The notes: generated from the sequence alone by a model not told the origin. Positions 15,632 to 26,350 are shown, counted from the stretch's first letter. The stretch: 64,000 bases of DNA from Labilibaculum filiforme (GCF_002843315.1 NZ_MVDD01000008.1:124001-188000); one strand, 5' to 3'. Translations and numbers: made by a program.

Positions 15632-15924
15632 TTGTGTAATTTCTAATTTAGATTGTCTATAAAGAAAAAATCGACTAAATTTATAGTTCATTTATACACA
15701 GAGGTTTTATCCAACTTTAAATTACTGCAAACTTCCTATCTTAAATATAAATTTTCAATCGTTTACGATCTGGGAATCAAATTTATTGCGTAGGAAAATT
15801 AGTTTGCTTTTAATTTTTATATCTTTATGCCTCGAATTGATTTTTGAATCAAAAAGCATTTTGATTATAAAATTGAATTACTTAGTTTTAAGCGCTGAAA
15901 TTAAAAGAAAATTAAAAGAAGATT

Positions 15925-16608
15925 ATGGAAGTTAAGAAGTCACCAAAAGCAGATCTTGAAAATAAGAGAGGTCTTTTTCTTGAGATTGGTCTGGCTCTTA
16001 CTCTTGCCTTTGTGCTTCTTGCATTTGAATGGAGTGTAGATTCTAGCGAAGCTACTGGCCTGCAAGATCAACAAGAAATGGAGGCAGAGGAGGAAATGAT
16101 TCCTGTTACCAGACAAGAACCTGTTAAGCCACCACCACCACCACCACCAGCTCCTAAAGTTGCTGACGTTTTAAACATTGTTGATAACGAAGAGGAGATT
16201 GAGGATGAATTAGAGATTGAAGATTCGGACGCTGACATGGATGAAGAAATTAAAATTCAGGTTGTAGCAGAAGAAGAAGAGGAAGATGAAGCACAAGTTT
16301 TTGTGATTGTAGAGGATATGCCTGAATTTCCAGGAGGAGCTCTTGAACTACAAAAATGGATTGCAAAATCTGTTAAATATCCTGTTATCGCACAGGAAAA
16401 TGGTATTACTGGTCGTGTGTTTGTAACTTTTGTTGTAAACAAAGTAGGAGCGGTAGAGCAAATTCGTGTTGTTCGTGGAGTGGATCCATCGTTAGACAAG
16501 GAAGCTGTGCGTGTGATTGGTGATATGCCAAAATGGAAGCCAGGTAAGCAGCGTGGAAAAGCTGTAAAGGTATCTTATACTGTACCTATTAACTTCCAAT
16601 TGCAATAA
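15925..16608 (+). CDS. tonB: Energy transducer TonB
   Basis: The 227-residue protein has an N-terminal membrane anchor (about 19-37), a proline run (KPPPPPPPAPK, about 71-81) typical of the TonB periplasmic linker, a strongly acidic stretch (about 90-130), and a C-terminal TonB domain (about 135-227) with MPEFPGGALELQKWIAKSV, YPVIAQENGITGRVFV and a PINFQLQ end. TonB passes proton-motive energy from ExbB/ExbD to outer-membrane receptors. No exbB or exbD is adjacent. It is followed by a strong terminator, so it is probably monocistronic. Confidence 0.95.
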   Translation: MEVKKSPKADLENKRGLFLEIGLALTLAFVLLAFEWSVDSSEATGLQDQQEMEAEEEMIPVTRQEPVKPPPPPPPAPKVADVLNIVDNEEEIEDELEIEDSDADMDEEIKIQVVAEEEEEDEAQVFVIVEDMPEFPGGALELQKWIAKSVKYPVIAQENGITGRVFVTFVVNKVGAVEQIRVVRGVDPSLDKEAVRVIGDMPKWKPGKQRGKAVKVSYTVPINFQLQ

Positions 16609-16634
16609 AACAAATCTATATTTTTTTAGATAAT

Positions 16635-16665
16635 AAAGGCTCTGATTTTTCAGAGCCTTTTTTTA
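16635..16665 (+). terminator. Terminator after tonB
   Basis: AAAGGCTCTGA (16635-16645) and TCAGAGCCTTT (16650-16660) form an 11-bp stem with a 4-nt loop, followed by T residues. Confidence 0.9.
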
Positions 16666-16679
16666 TGGTATAATCGCTG

Positions 16680-16707
16680 TTGCTTTCTCGAATATTGTTT
16701 ATTTTTG
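16680..16707 (+). promoter_or_regulatory. Bacteroidota-type promoter for hflX
   Basis: TTG at 16680-16682 and TATTTTTG at 16700-16707 are separated by 17 bp and match the -33/-7 consensus (TTG, TAnnTTTG) of the phylum. The predicted leader before the ATG at 16829 is about 115 nt. Confidence 0.55.
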
Positions 16708-16828
16708 CGCGATAATTTCCGTACTTTGTTATTGGTATTCGTTTTAAGCTTAAATTTTTTGATTTGGCTTATCCGGAAAGATGGTTAAATAAAGGCAATT
16801 AAGCCTTTGTTTTTTGTAAATTGATTAA

Positions 16829-18055
16829 ATGGGAGAGAACCTTATATTAGATAAAGAAGTAGAGAAAGCTATTTTGATCGGTGTTATCGATAAATCAAAA
16901 AATATGACCGAAGGTTTGGTTCGCGAGTATCTTGATGAACTAGATTTTCTGGCTTTAACTGCTGGAGCAGAAACGGTGAAGCGTTTTACGCAGAAGATGG
17001 ATTATCCAAATCCGAAAACATTTGTTGGAGCAGGGAAATTGGATGAAATTCTTGATTATTTGGAAAGTAATAAGGATATTCGATTAGTGATTTTTGACGA
17101 TGAATTGTCACCATCACAGCTTCGAAATATAGAGCGGGTGTTGCAACGTAAGGTGCTCGATCGAACAAATTTAATTCTAGATATATTTGCAAGTCGTGCT
17201 CAAACGGCTAATGCGAAAACTCAGGTGGAGTTAGCACAATATCAGTATTTACTTCCTCGCTTAACAAGAATGTGGACTCACTTAGAGCGTCAGCGTGGAG
17301 GTATTGGTATGCGTGGACCTGGTGAAAGTCAAATCGAGACCGACCGTAGAATTATTTTGGATAAAATATCCAAACTAAAAGAAGATTTGGTTAAGATTGA
17401 TAAACAAAAGGCAACACAGCGTAAAAATCGTGGCAAAATGGTTCGTGTAGCTTTGGTTGGATATACCAATGTTGGGAAATCTACTTTAATGAACATGATT
17501 AGTAAATCGGAAGTATTTGCAGAGAATAAACTATTTGCAACTTTAGATACTACTGTTCGCAAGGTAGTAATTCAAAATGTTCCGTTTTTATTGGCCGATA
17601 CTGTTGGTTTTATTCGAAAATTACCTCATAATTTGGTGGAATCTTTTAAATCGACATTAGATGAAGTGCGCGAGGCAGATGTAATTTTGCATGTGGTAGA
17701 CATTTCTCATCCTAATTTTGAGGATCAAATTAAGGTGGTGAATGAAACTATGTTGGAAATAGATAAGCGAGAAAAACCAACATTCTTGGTTTTTAATAAG
17801 ATTGATGCTTTTACTTACGTGAAAAAAGATGAGGATGATCTTTTGCCTAAAACAAGAGAGAATTACAGCTTAGAGGAATTAAAGCAAATGTGGATTGCAA
17901 AAGGGGATACTCCTTGTTTGTTTATTTCTGCAATTCATAAGCAGAATGTGGAAGAGTTTCGCGAAGTAGTTTACGATGTGGTGAAAGAAATTCATTCAGC
18001 TCGATTCCCATATAATAACTTTTTATATCAGGATTACTCCAATTTAATGGATTAA
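16829..18055 (+). CDS. hflX: Ribosome-associated GTPase HflX
   Basis: The 408-residue protein has the HflX N-terminal domain with FVGAGKLDEI, the linker signature GGIGMRGPGESQIETDRR (about 155-172), and a GTPase domain with G1 GYTNVGKST (about 210-218), G3 DTVG (about 253-256) and G4 NKID (about 324-327). HflX splits stalled 70S ribosomes and is a heat-shock recovery factor. It is bounded by a promoter and by a terminator shared with asd. Length and motifs are normal. Confidence 0.96.
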   Translation: MGENLILDKEVEKAILIGVIDKSKNMTEGLVREYLDELDFLALTAGAETVKRFTQKMDYPNPKTFVGAGKLDEILDYLESNKDIRLVIFDDELSPSQLRNIERVLQRKVLDRTNLILDIFASRAQTANAKTQVELAQYQYLLPRLTRMWTHLERQRGGIGMRGPGESQIETDRRIILDKISKLKEDLVKIDKQKATQRKNRGKMVRVALVGYTNVGKSTLMNMISKSEVFAENKLFATLDTTVRKVVIQNVPFLLADTVGFIRKLPHNLVESFKSTLDEVREADVILHVVDISHPNFEDQIKVVNETMLEIDKREKPTFLVFNKIDAFTYVKKDEDDLLPKTRENYSLEELKQMWIAKGDTPCLFISAIHKQNVEEFREVVYDVVKEIHSARFPYNNFLYQDYSNLMD

Positions 18056-18135
18056 GAGATACGGAAGGATTTCAGTCGTGAAGTTATTCTGCGAATGCTA
18101 ATTGGATAATTTTAACGCGCACTATTCGCAATATA

Positions 18136-18175
18136 AAATAAAGGCCAATGAATTTGTTTTCATTGGCCTTATTTA
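18136..18175. terminator. Bidirectional terminator between hflX and asd
   Basis: AAGGCCAATG (18141-18150) pairs with CATTGGCCTT (18161-18170). A-runs on the left and T-rich sequence on the right allow termination of both converging genes. Confidence 0.88.
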
Positions 18176-18182
18176 TAGAGTG

Positions 18183-19172
18183 TTATACTAGTTTGTTTTT
18201 CGCGAGAAACTCAGCAATTTGAACTGCATTTGTTGCGGCTCCCTTTCGAAGGTTATCCGAAACAATCCAGAGGTTTAAGGTATTTGGATTGGAGAAATCT
18301 CTACGAATTCTGCCAACAAATACTTCATCTTTTTCATGAGCATATTTAGGCATTGGGTATTCGTTCGTTTCCATATTATCCTGAACAATTACACCTTCTG
18401 CTTCCGAAAGAATTTTTCGAACTTCAGCCAAATCAAAATCATTTGCAAATTCGATATTTACAGATTCAGAATGGCCTCCAACTACTGGTACTCTTACAGC
18501 AGTAGCAGTTACTCTGATGCTATCGTCTTTTAATATTTTTTTGGTTTCGTTCGATAATTTCATTTCTTCTTTTGTGTAACCATTATCGGTAAATACATCA
18601 CAATGTGGAAGACAATTTTTATCTATTTCGTAAGGGTAGGCCATTTCTCCTTTTTTCCCACTTCGCTCATTTTCTAACTGAGTAACGGCTTTAACACCAG
18701 TTCCAGTAATTGATTGATAGGTTGAGATCACCAAACGTTCCATTTTATATCGCTTATGCAAAGGAGCAAGAGCAACTACTAATTGTATGGTTGAGCAATT
18801 CGGATTGGCAATAATTTTGTCTTCTTTAGTTAAGTCGACAGCATTTATTTCCGGAACAACCAACTTTTTGTCCTTATCCATTCGCCAAGCCGATGAATTA
18901 TCGACAACAGTAGTTCCTACTTTAGCGAATTCAGGAGCCCATTTTAAAGAAGTGTCTCCTCCTGCAGAAAAGATTGCAATTTGTGGTTTTAAATTAATTG
19001 CATCTGTCATACTGATAACTTTGTATTTTTTTCCATTAAATACAACTTCCTTTCCTATAGATCTTTCACTGGCTACAGGGTATAATTCACTAATCTGAAA
19101 ATTTCTCTCCTCCAGAACCTCCAGTATTTTCTGACCAACCAGACCGGTGGCGCCAACAACTGCAATTCTCAT
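18183..19172 (-). CDS. asd: Aspartate-semialdehyde dehydrogenase
   Basis: The 329-residue protein starts with the NADP-binding motif GATGLVGQ (7-14) and has the catalytic cysteine in NPNCST (about 126-131), followed by STYQSITGTG. It reduces aspartyl phosphate to aspartate semialdehyde in the pathway to lysine, diaminopimelate, threonine and methionine; dapD, a later step in the same pathway, is at 59265. The gene is divergent from the large surface-protein gene and appears monocistronic. Confidence 0.96.
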   Translation of the reverse strand: MRIAVVGATGLVGQKILEVLEERNFQISELYPVASERSIGKEVVFNGKKYKVISMTDAINLKPQIAIFSAGGDTSLKWAPEFAKVGTTVVDNSSAWRMDKDKKLVVPEINAVDLTKEDKIIANPNCSTIQLVVALAPLHKRYKMERLVISTYQSITGTGVKAVTQLENERSGKKGEMAYPYEIDKNCLPHCDVFTDNGYTKEEMKLSNETKKILKDDSIRVTATAVRVPVVGGHSESVNIEFANDFDLAEVRKILSEAEGVIVQDNMETNEYPMPKYAHEKDEVFVGRIRRDFSNPNTLNLWIVSDNLRKGAATNAVQIAEFLAKNKLV

Positions 19173-19266
19173 AACATAACTTGGTTTAAATTGTTGATTA
19201 TAAATTGGATTATAGTTAAATTAGCCTTTTAATCAAAAAGCAAATCAAATTTAAAAGGATTTTTCC

Positions 19267-22200
19267 ATGAAAAAAACTCTTTCCCTTAAATTGTTTTTAT
19301 TCCTGTTTCTGTTGAACAGTTATTGTTTATATGCCGATGATATATGGAAAACTGATTTCACTAATGATGTTGGCAAAGGTTATTGGGGAAGTAGTTTCGA
19401 TATGGGCGGAATTACGGATTGGTTTTTGGATATTTCCAATTGTACGCTTTCTGATGACGAAGATTATCTAAAAGTGGTAGCAACTAGTGGAGGCCGATTA
19501 GAAGCTAAGGATATTGACGGCGAGGCGACTTGGAAAAGTAAGGTGATTGATATTTCTGATTTTACAGATATATCGATCTCCTTAGTCCTTGCTGAAACAG
19601 GCAGTTCGACAAGCGCGAGTAAATTTGCGAAAGCTTACTATGTTTTAGATGGTGCTGAGGAGATACTGTTGGAAGGTAATGGGGATAATGTGGGTAATTG
19701 GGGGAGTGTAAATGCAAGTCAGTCAGGTTTAAATGGCAATAGTTTAGAGATTGTTATACGGATAAATAACCCGAATGCTGGTGATTTGGTTTACGTAGAT
19801 GAGATTGTAGTTAGTGGAAATCCTGTAGTTCCCGAAACGGATAAATTGACTCGTTTATACGCTTCTGAGAATTTTGTGGATCCAGTGCAACTTGGCACTA
19901 GTTGCAATGAAAAGGAAAAAGCTTTGCCTTTTTTCCGATTTGTTGTTGATGAAACAGCAGCTGCTGCTGATGGTTTCCCTACTAAAATAGCAGGAATGAC
20001 CTTTTATAATTCAAATCCCGAAAAGGGAATGAATTGGAAGGAGTGTATTGGCGGACTTTGTTTGTATTTAAATGGAATAGAGATAGTTCCGCAAAATATA
20101 ATGTGGGATCAAGATTCTATTTTATTGAATTTTAAGGAGGATCAGATTACCATCCCCGATGCCGAAAAAATGGAATTCGAACTACGAATTTATTTGAATG
20201 CCAATCATTCATTGCGAGATGGGGAAACGCTGCAATTAAATTGCATGGAGGCAGGGAAAGGTTTTACAACTTTTGTTTCGGGTTCTGGTTTTAATTCAGC
20301 TATTGATGAATTTCATTCTGCAGTTCACCAAATAGAGGTGCTTGCCACACGAATGATCTTCTCTGAGTGTCCAGATCATCTTATTCGAAATCGAGATTTT
20401 TCCATTTTAGTAGCTGCGGTGGATGATTTCAATAATGTAGATTTGGATGCCGTTCATGCAGTAAGTTTGTCTTTGGAGAAGGGTACTGGTAATCTAGAGT
20501 CTTTGAATGGGTTTCAGAATTCATTGGTAAAAGGGGAAGCATCTTTTTACTCCTTAAATTATTCGCAGCCGGAAATCATCAACTTGGCTATTACTAATGC
20601 TGCATTCGCAAAAACTATTTCGGAGGATATATTGGTTGAAAATACTTTCGAAACGGATGTAAATAGTCACAATTCTTATGTTGCAGATTCTACTATTTCT
20701 TCTTTTCAGACTAAAAAAGAGAAGGCTGTGGAGGTTTTTCGTTTTTCTGTACAGGATGCTGGAAAGGATAATGCTCCAACTATTCTTAATCAGATTAGAT
20801 TTATTGGATCCAATAAAAATCAAGTAAATTGGAAGAAATGTATCGAAAAGTTTATTGTAAAGAATAAGGGAGAGGAGTTGAATTCGGAGTTTTTGATGGC
20901 GGAGAATTATCTGGATATTCAATTTCCGGAAACTGAATTAGCTAGAGTAATAGAGAGTGAAGAAACGAGTCAATTTTCTGTGTATTGCTTTTTAAAAGAA
21001 GGAAAAACTGTGGATGGTTCTTTATTTCAAATGGAAATAGATTCTTTACATGCCGGATGGATTGTTTCTGATCTTGGTAGTGGATTAAAAACACAATTTA
21101 CGGGCAATTTAGCTGGACCTGAATTTACTTTTGAGGTAGTAGCAAAAGAAATGTCCTTTACAAGTATTCCTAAATCAGTAAATTACAAGGAGGATTTTAG
21201 CATCCTGGTTCAGCTGATGGATAGTTTGGGAAATGTTGATACAAACTCTGAATTTGAAATAGCGCTTTCTCTGGCTTCAGGAAGCGGAGAGCTTAGCTCC
21301 GAAAATTTGAAAATGTCTAGTAGTAATGGGAGTTTTAATTGGGAGCATTTGAATTATAGCGAAGCTGAAAATTTCACTATTCAGGCGGAATGCGACTATT
21401 TTCCAACCATACTTAGTGATAATATATCTGGTACCGATAAAACCTCTCTAATTGTTCCTGCTAGCTCTATTTTGTCAACCACACTAAGTTCTTTGGCGAC
21501 ATCTGAAAAGAAAGCTATCCCTGTACTTAATTTCAAAATATTGGATGCTGCAACACATGATAATTTACCAACAATAATTTCCAGTTTAAAGTTCTATAAT
21601 TTATTTCCCGATGGTTATTTTTCTTGGGAGCAGCATATTTCTGGAGCTGTATTACTATTCAATGGTAATATTCTTGCTTCTACAGCTACTGTTAGTGAAG
21701 ATTGTATAGAGTTTACTTCATCAAAAGGAGTATTGGACTTGCAAAATAATGGTGAATTAAATCTTACTTTAGCGATTTTTTTTAGAAAAGGGCAACTTCC
21801 TGATAATGATTATTTTCAGGTAGGAATACCAAAGAATCATGAATGGAAATGTGTTGAAAGTGGCTCTAAAATACAGGAGACTTTACCAGAAGAAATTGTA
21901 TCTGAAATTTATTCTATAAGTGTTCAGGCGAGTCAACTGTCATTTGCTTCAAGTCCTTTCGGGATTACTAATTCCCAGGAGAAGTTCAGTCTAAAGATTG
22001 TAGCTTGCGATGCGTTTAAGAATATCGATAAAGATGCTGTTGCGTCTGCCGATCTTCGTCTTTTGAATGGAAATGGGGAAATAATTGTACCAAATAACAA
22101 TTTACCATTAAAAAATGGGATGGTGACTATCGACTCTGTTCAATATTCTGGAACAGAAAGATTTGAGTTAACGACGGAGTCAAATTTGGAGCCCGATTCT

Positions 22201-24792
22201 ATTAAAATTCTGCTTGGCCCGGATGACTTAGGTATTTGTGAAGATTTTGAGTCGAAGAGCCTCGAAAATTGGATGAACACAAAAGATTGGATGGTTTCTT
22301 CCTATTTGCCAATTAAGGGAGATTACTCTTTAAAGCACAATTTATCGGAAGAGTATGGAAGGAGTTTCATTTCTAAATCTCTATCTGATTGTAATCCGAA
22401 TGCAAGCGCAATTAATTGGCAATTCATTATTCGAAATGGAGATTGGGATCCAAGCTCAGGGAATAAATTTGCATTTCATGTGTTGATGGATAATCTCGAT
22501 CCTGAAAAAGCTACAAGTAAATATTCAGTTGGTGTAAATCAAACCGGAGCTGGTGATTTTCTTAGTTTATGGAGTTTAGATCAGGATCAAAAACTGCAGG
22601 TACTTTTGGTATCGAGTTTTAATTGGAATGAAAATGAATCGCTTGCCATTTGGGTTTCCTATTCACCAAATGGCGTTTGGGAAATGCGATACAATCGATT
22701 AGGCATTAAGGAAAATTGGATATCTGCAGGGCGTGTTGCTTCCGAAGTAGATACAAGGCAAAACGAATGGTTTTCGGCTTTAGATTTTACTTTCGAAACG
22801 GCATCTAGAGCTGGAAATTTATGGTTGGATGATTTACAGATTGAAGCTATTAATACGGCTCCATTTTTAAAGTCATACGAAATTGTGGGTGCCGATTCCT
22901 TGCTTTTGGAATTTTCGGAGCAACTCGATTTCCCAAAATCTTCAGAAAGTAAAAATTTTGCACTGAAAAATGCGAATGGGCTTTCTTGCCAACTAAAGGT
23001 TATGCCAGGACTTGCCCCAAATTATTTACTTCTAATTTTGGATAATGAATTAAAAACAGGCGATTATTTGTTAGAGCTTTTCAATATTACCGACCTTAAG
23101 GGAGCAGTGTTGAAAAAGGAATCCATTCATTTTGGATATTTTGCACCTGCAACTATTCATGATGTAATTATCAACGAACTAATGGTCGACGAAACACCTT
23201 CTGCTGGTCTTCCAGAGTATGAGTATATCGAATTGTATAATGCTAGCGAATATCCAATAGCTGTTAAAAACTGGATTTTAAAAGTAGGAGAGAAGGAAGC
23301 TGTTTTAACTCCGGATACTATTCCGGCGAAAGGGTATTTAATTCTGTGTGCTAATGCTGGGCTTATGGAATTCAGTTCGTTTGGTGATGTATTGGGAGTT
23401 AGTGGTTTTCCGGGTTTAACAAATTCCGGAGGAACAGTTGAAATTCAATCGGATGCTAGAGTACTTATTGATAAGCTAAGTTATTCGGATACATGGTATT
23501 TGTCCAACCAAAAATCGGACGGAGGTTGGTCCTTGGAACGAATAGATCCTAAAAATACTTCGTGGCAGGAAAATAATTGGATGGCTTCTGTAAACGAGTT
23601 AGGAGGAACTCCGGGTACAACTAATTCTATTTATGCTGAAAATCAAGACATTGTCACTCCTAGTATTGAATTATGTAAGTGTATTTCAGCGAATGGTTTA
23701 CAACTTGTTTTTAGCGAACCAATGGAAAGTGTGGCTATGTTTAACTTAGCTAATTTTCAAATTTCACCAGATTTAATTCACCCTAAAGAAATAATTCAGA
23801 TCGATTTATCGGGTAGGGAATTTCAATTGTATTTTAAAGAAGATTTTATTGTAAATAGTCAATATCGACTCATTTTTACAAATGAAATTAAGGATTTAGC
23901 AGGAAATATTATATCCGTTAAAGAGTGTGATTTTTGGGTGCCAGGTTTGCTTTCGGAAGGAGATTTGGTGATTAATGAAGTCTTGTTTAATCCTTATCCC
24001 GATGGATCGGATTATGTGGAGATTGTAAATATTTCGGATAAGGTAATTGATTTATCGAAACTTAAATTAGCCACCCGAACTGAGAATTTTGAGTTAACTG
24101 GTTTAGTTACTGTTTCGGAGCAATTTTTACTCCCCAATGAATATTTATTGCTCACCGACGACACCCTAAATATTCAACAGAATTACGCTACTTGTAACTC
24201 AGTCGCTTTTTGTCAACTTAAATCTTTCCCTTGCTTTTCGGATAAAACTGGACGGGTGGTTCTTATTTCAAATGATGAATTGATTGATGAGTTTGCATAC
24301 CATGAAAATATGCATTTTGAATTATTAGCATCTAAGGAAGGTGTCTCTTTGGAAAGGATCAATCCAAATGGGGAAACGAATAGTGAAGCCAATTGGCAAT
24401 CTGCGGCGCAAAATGTTGGCTTTGGTACTCCTGGATTACAAAATTCGGTTTATAATAGCACCAATAGTTTTACTTCTGAAATAAGTTTGGTTCCACAAGT
24501 GTTTACTCCAGATAATGATGGTTTTGATGATCGTTTGCTAATTCATATTCATGTAGATGATGATGCTTACCTAACTACGGTTCGGATCTATAATTCAATG
24601 GGGATTGAAATCCGAAAATTAGCGAACAATTTGAATTTAGCCAACGAGGATTCTTTATTTTGGGATGGATTAACTTCGCAAAAAGAAAGAGCTCCAATAG
24701 GAATATATTTAGTGTATATCGAATTATTTAGTCCAAATGGGAAACGCAAAATTTTTAAGGAGTCCTGCGTGTTAGGTGGAAAATTCAATTAA
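19267..24792 (+). CDS. Giant secreted lamin-tail-domain surface protein with gliding-type C-terminal domain
   Basis: The 1841-residue protein has a signal peptide (about 1-23, ending YADD). Three diverged repeats of about 265 residues begin near residues 194, 467 and 728, each with a KKA-P-F-F-x-V-D pattern and then NWKxCI or a variant. A jelly-roll-like segment (about 990-1190) follows, then an SbsA/Ig-like segment (EFSEQLDFPKSS). Two lamin-tail domains come next (around VIINELMVDETPS, ~1300, and LVINEVLFNPYPDGSDYVEI, ~1570). The end (VFTPDNDGFDDRLLIHI, ~1745, to 1841) resembles gliding-motility or type IX secretion C-terminal domains. I infer an exported cell-surface protein or adhesin; substrate unknown. 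Confidence 0.8.
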   Translation: MKKTLSLKLFLFLFLLNSYCLYADDIWKTDFTNDVGKGYWGSSFDMGGITDWFLDISNCTLSDDEDYLKVVATSGGRLEAKDIDGEATWKSKVIDISDFTDISISLVLAETGSSTSASKFAKAYYVLDGAEEILLEGNGDNVGNWGSVNASQSGLNGNSLEIVIRINNPNAGDLVYVDEIVVSGNPVVPETDKLTRLYASENFVDPVQLGTSCNEKEKALPFFRFVVDETAAAADGFPTKIAGMTFYNSNPEKGMNWKECIGGLCLYLNGIEIVPQNIMWDQDSILLNFKEDQITIPDAEKMEFELRIYLNANHSLRDGETLQLNCMEAGKGFTTFVSGSGFNSAIDEFHSAVHQIEVLATRMIFSECPDHLIRNRDFSILVAAVDDFNNVDLDAVHAVSLSLEKGTGNLESLNGFQNSLVKGEASFYSLNYSQPEIINLAITNAAFAKTISEDILVENTFETDVNSHNSYVADSTISSFQTKKEKAVEVFRFSVQDAGKDNAPTILNQIRFIGSNKNQVNWKKCIEKFIVKNKGEELNSEFLMAENYLDIQFPETELARVIESEETSQFSVYCFLKEGKTVDGSLFQMEIDSLHAGWIVSDLGSGLKTQFTGNLAGPEFTFEVVAKEMSFTSIPKSVNYKEDFSILVQLMDSLGNVDTNSEFEIALSLASGSGELSSENLKMSSSNGSFNWEHLNYSEAENFTIQAECDYFPTILSDNISGTDKTSLIVPASSILSTTLSSLATSEKKAIPVLNFKILDAATHDNLPTIISSLKFYNLFPDGYFSWEQHISGAVLLFNGNILASTATVSEDCIEFTSSKGVLDLQNNGELNLTLAIFFRKGQLPDNDYFQVGIPKNHEWKCVESGSKIQETLPEEIVSEIYSISVQASQLSFASSPFGITNSQEKFSLKIVACDAFKNIDKDAVASADLRLLNGNGEIIVPNNNLPLKNGMVTIDSVQYSGTERFELTTESNLEPDSIKILLGPDDLGICEDFESKSLENWMNTKDWMVSSYLPIKGDYSLKHNLSEEYGRSFISKSLSDCNPNASAINWQFIIRNGDWDPSSGNKFAFHVLMDNLDPEKATSKYSVGVNQTGAGDFLSLWSLDQDQKLQVLLVSSFNWNENESLAIWVSYSPNGVWEMRYNRLGIKENWISAGRVASEVDTRQNEWFSALDFTFETASRAGNLWLDDLQIEAINTAPFLKSYEIVGADSLLLEFSEQLDFPKSSESKNFALKNANGLSCQLKVMPGLAPNYLLLILDNELKTGDYLLELFNITDLKGAVLKKESIHFGYFAPATIHDVIINELMVDETPSAGLPEYEYIELYNASEYPIAVKNWILKVGEKEAVLTPDTIPAKGYLILCANAGLMEFSSFGDVLGVSGFPGLTNSGGTVEIQSDARVLIDKLSYSDTWYLSNQKSDGGWSLERIDPKNTSWQENNWMASVNELGGTPGTTNSIYAENQDIVTPSIELCKCISANGLQLVFSEPMESVAMFNLANFQISPDLIHPKEIIQIDLSGREFQLYFKEDFIVNSQYRLIFTNEIKDLAGNIISVKECDFWVPGLLSEGDLVINEVLFNPYPDGSDYVEIVNISDKVIDLSKLKLATRTENFELTGLVTVSEQFLLPNEYLLLTDDTLNIQQNYATCNSVAFCQLKSFPCFSDKTGRVVLISNDELIDEFAYHENMHFELLASKEGVSLERINPNGETNSEANWQSAAQNVGFGTPGLQNSVYNSTNSFTSEISLVPQVFTPDNDGFDDRLLIHIHVDDDAYLTTVRIYNSMGIEIRKLANNLNLANEDSLFWDGLTSQKERAPIGIYLVYIELFSPNGKRKIFKESCVLGGKFN

Positions 24793-24975
24793 ATAATTAA
24801 GAATAGCTCGGCATTAGGCGAATGTAAAAAAAAACAGCTATTGATAATTTGTATTATTTTTTGTAACTTAATGATGCTTAGGGTATTTGGGTGGAATAAT
24901 TTAGAAGTAAAATGTTTTAAAATTGCTTTAAGCGATAGCTATTAATTAATGTAGTGGTTATTTGATGGTAAAGTT

Positions 24976-25004
24976 AAGGGGAATCAATTGATTCCCCTTT
25001 TATA
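24976..25004. terminator. Bidirectional terminator (24-bp perfect palindrome)
   Basis: AAGGGGAATC (24976-24985) is mirrored by GATTCCCCTT (24990-24999) around AATT, with a T-rich tail on the right and overlap of the lpxK 3' end. It serves the surface-protein gene and perhaps lpxK. The remaining 24793-24975 gap has nothing recognisable. Confidence 0.8.
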
Positions 25005-26132
25005 TTATATCGAGTCGGTTTTGATGTTATGCAGATTACTGGATCGTTTGTTTTTTTGCACATAGTTCATTATCTGAACATCAAATTTTGACTTGTCATC
25101 ATTCAAAAATTTTATCCGTAAAGGGATAAAAAATAGATGCTTTTTAATTGAATCCTGATTAATCTTCATATCGTAAAAACGAGTGGCATCTTTTTCTGTA
25201 GTAACAATTATTTTATTTTCACCTTCCAGTTTTTCAAATCGAGAATGGATCATTTCAATATCTTTAGAACCGAATGAGTAGTGGTCAGGGAATTGCACCT
25301 CTTCTACCGAATGCGAGAAGTTTTCGAGGTATTCTCGTAAAGGTTTTGGATTGGCTATACCAGTTACTAAAAGAATCGAAAAATTCTCTTTTCCCCATTC
25401 TTCATTAATAATATTGATTGCATCGTTTTTAAAAACGGGTACTAAATTTCCGTAATTAAGACAGGTAAAATATAAGGATTGAAAGGGGAGAAGATCTAAT
25501 TCTTTCACAATTATTCTTCTATCAATAGGAGTCATATCCTCCGGAGATTTACTTACAATAATAATATTGGCTCGATCTTTCTCACTTGCACTTTCGCGTA
25601 GCCTGCCATACGGCATTATAAAGTCTTGGGTAATAGGCCGATTATAATCTATTAATAAAACCGACAAACCAGCTTTTATAGATCGGTGTTGAAAGGCATC
25701 ATCAAGTAGAATTGCGGCCAAATCGTTACCATGTTCCGATTGTAGCAGGTTTTTCACGCCATTTACTCTTTTCTTATCTACCGAGACTAAAATATCCGGA
25801 AATTTTCTTTTAATCTGCATTGGTTCATCACCAATCTGATAGGAGGTAGAAGAGGCATCGGCAAGTAAATATCCTTTTGATTTTCGTTTATATCCTCTAC
25901 TAAGTGTAGCTATTTTATAATCATCTTTAAGTAAGGTAATTAAGTATTCGATGTGAGGTGTTTTTCCGGTTCCGCCAACGGTAATATTTCCAACCGATAT
26001 GATAGGGATTTTAAATTCAGTGCTGGATAGTAGGTTGAAATCGAAAAGTAAATTTCGTACCGAAACAATCAACCCATATAGCAAACTAAGAGGGAAAAGT
26101 AGACTTTTCAGGATGGGGGATAGTTTTTTCAT
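25005..26132 (-). CDS. lpxK: Tetraacyldisaccharide 4'-kinase LpxK
   Basis: The 375-residue protein has the LpxK P-loop ISVGNITVGGTGKTPH near residues 45-60 after an N-terminal hydrophobic anchor. Further matches are LSRGYKRKSKG and LLDDAFQHRSIK, which holds the DDxFQHR signature. It phosphorylates the 4' position of the lipid A disaccharide at the inner membrane. It lies downstream of sppA on the same strand but a terminator separates them. Length is typical. Confidence 0.95.
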   Translation of the reverse strand: MKKLSPILKSLLFPLSLLYGLIVSVRNLLFDFNLLSSTEFKIPIISVGNITVGGTGKTPHIEYLITLLKDDYKIATLSRGYKRKSKGYLLADASSTSYQIGDEPMQIKRKFPDILVSVDKKRVNGVKNLLQSEHGNDLAAILLDDAFQHRSIKAGLSVLLIDYNRPITQDFIMPYGRLRESASEKDRANIIIVSKSPEDMTPIDRRIIVKELDLLPFQSLYFTCLNYGNLVPVFKNDAINIINEEWGKENFSILLVTGIANPKPLREYLENFSHSVEEVQFPDHYSFGSKDIEMIHSRFEKLEGENKIIVTTEKDATRFYDMKINQDSIKKHLFFIPLRIKFLNDDKSKFDVQIMNYVQKNKRSSNLHNIKTDSI

Positions 26133-26350
26133 TCGATAATAAATTTGAAAGAGGTGAAAAGCCTAATTCGGATAAATTGCACGGTGTAGTTGAATATATT
26201 GCCTAAAATTACAGAAATAATTCAAATGATAATAATTTTCTTACAGCGGCAATTAAAAATCATGCATGCTAGGCATTTAAGATAGGAATTCGTTGCTTCA
26301 ATTTATAATTTATAGATTGATATTTGTGAAATAGTTCGTTTCTAGATAAA

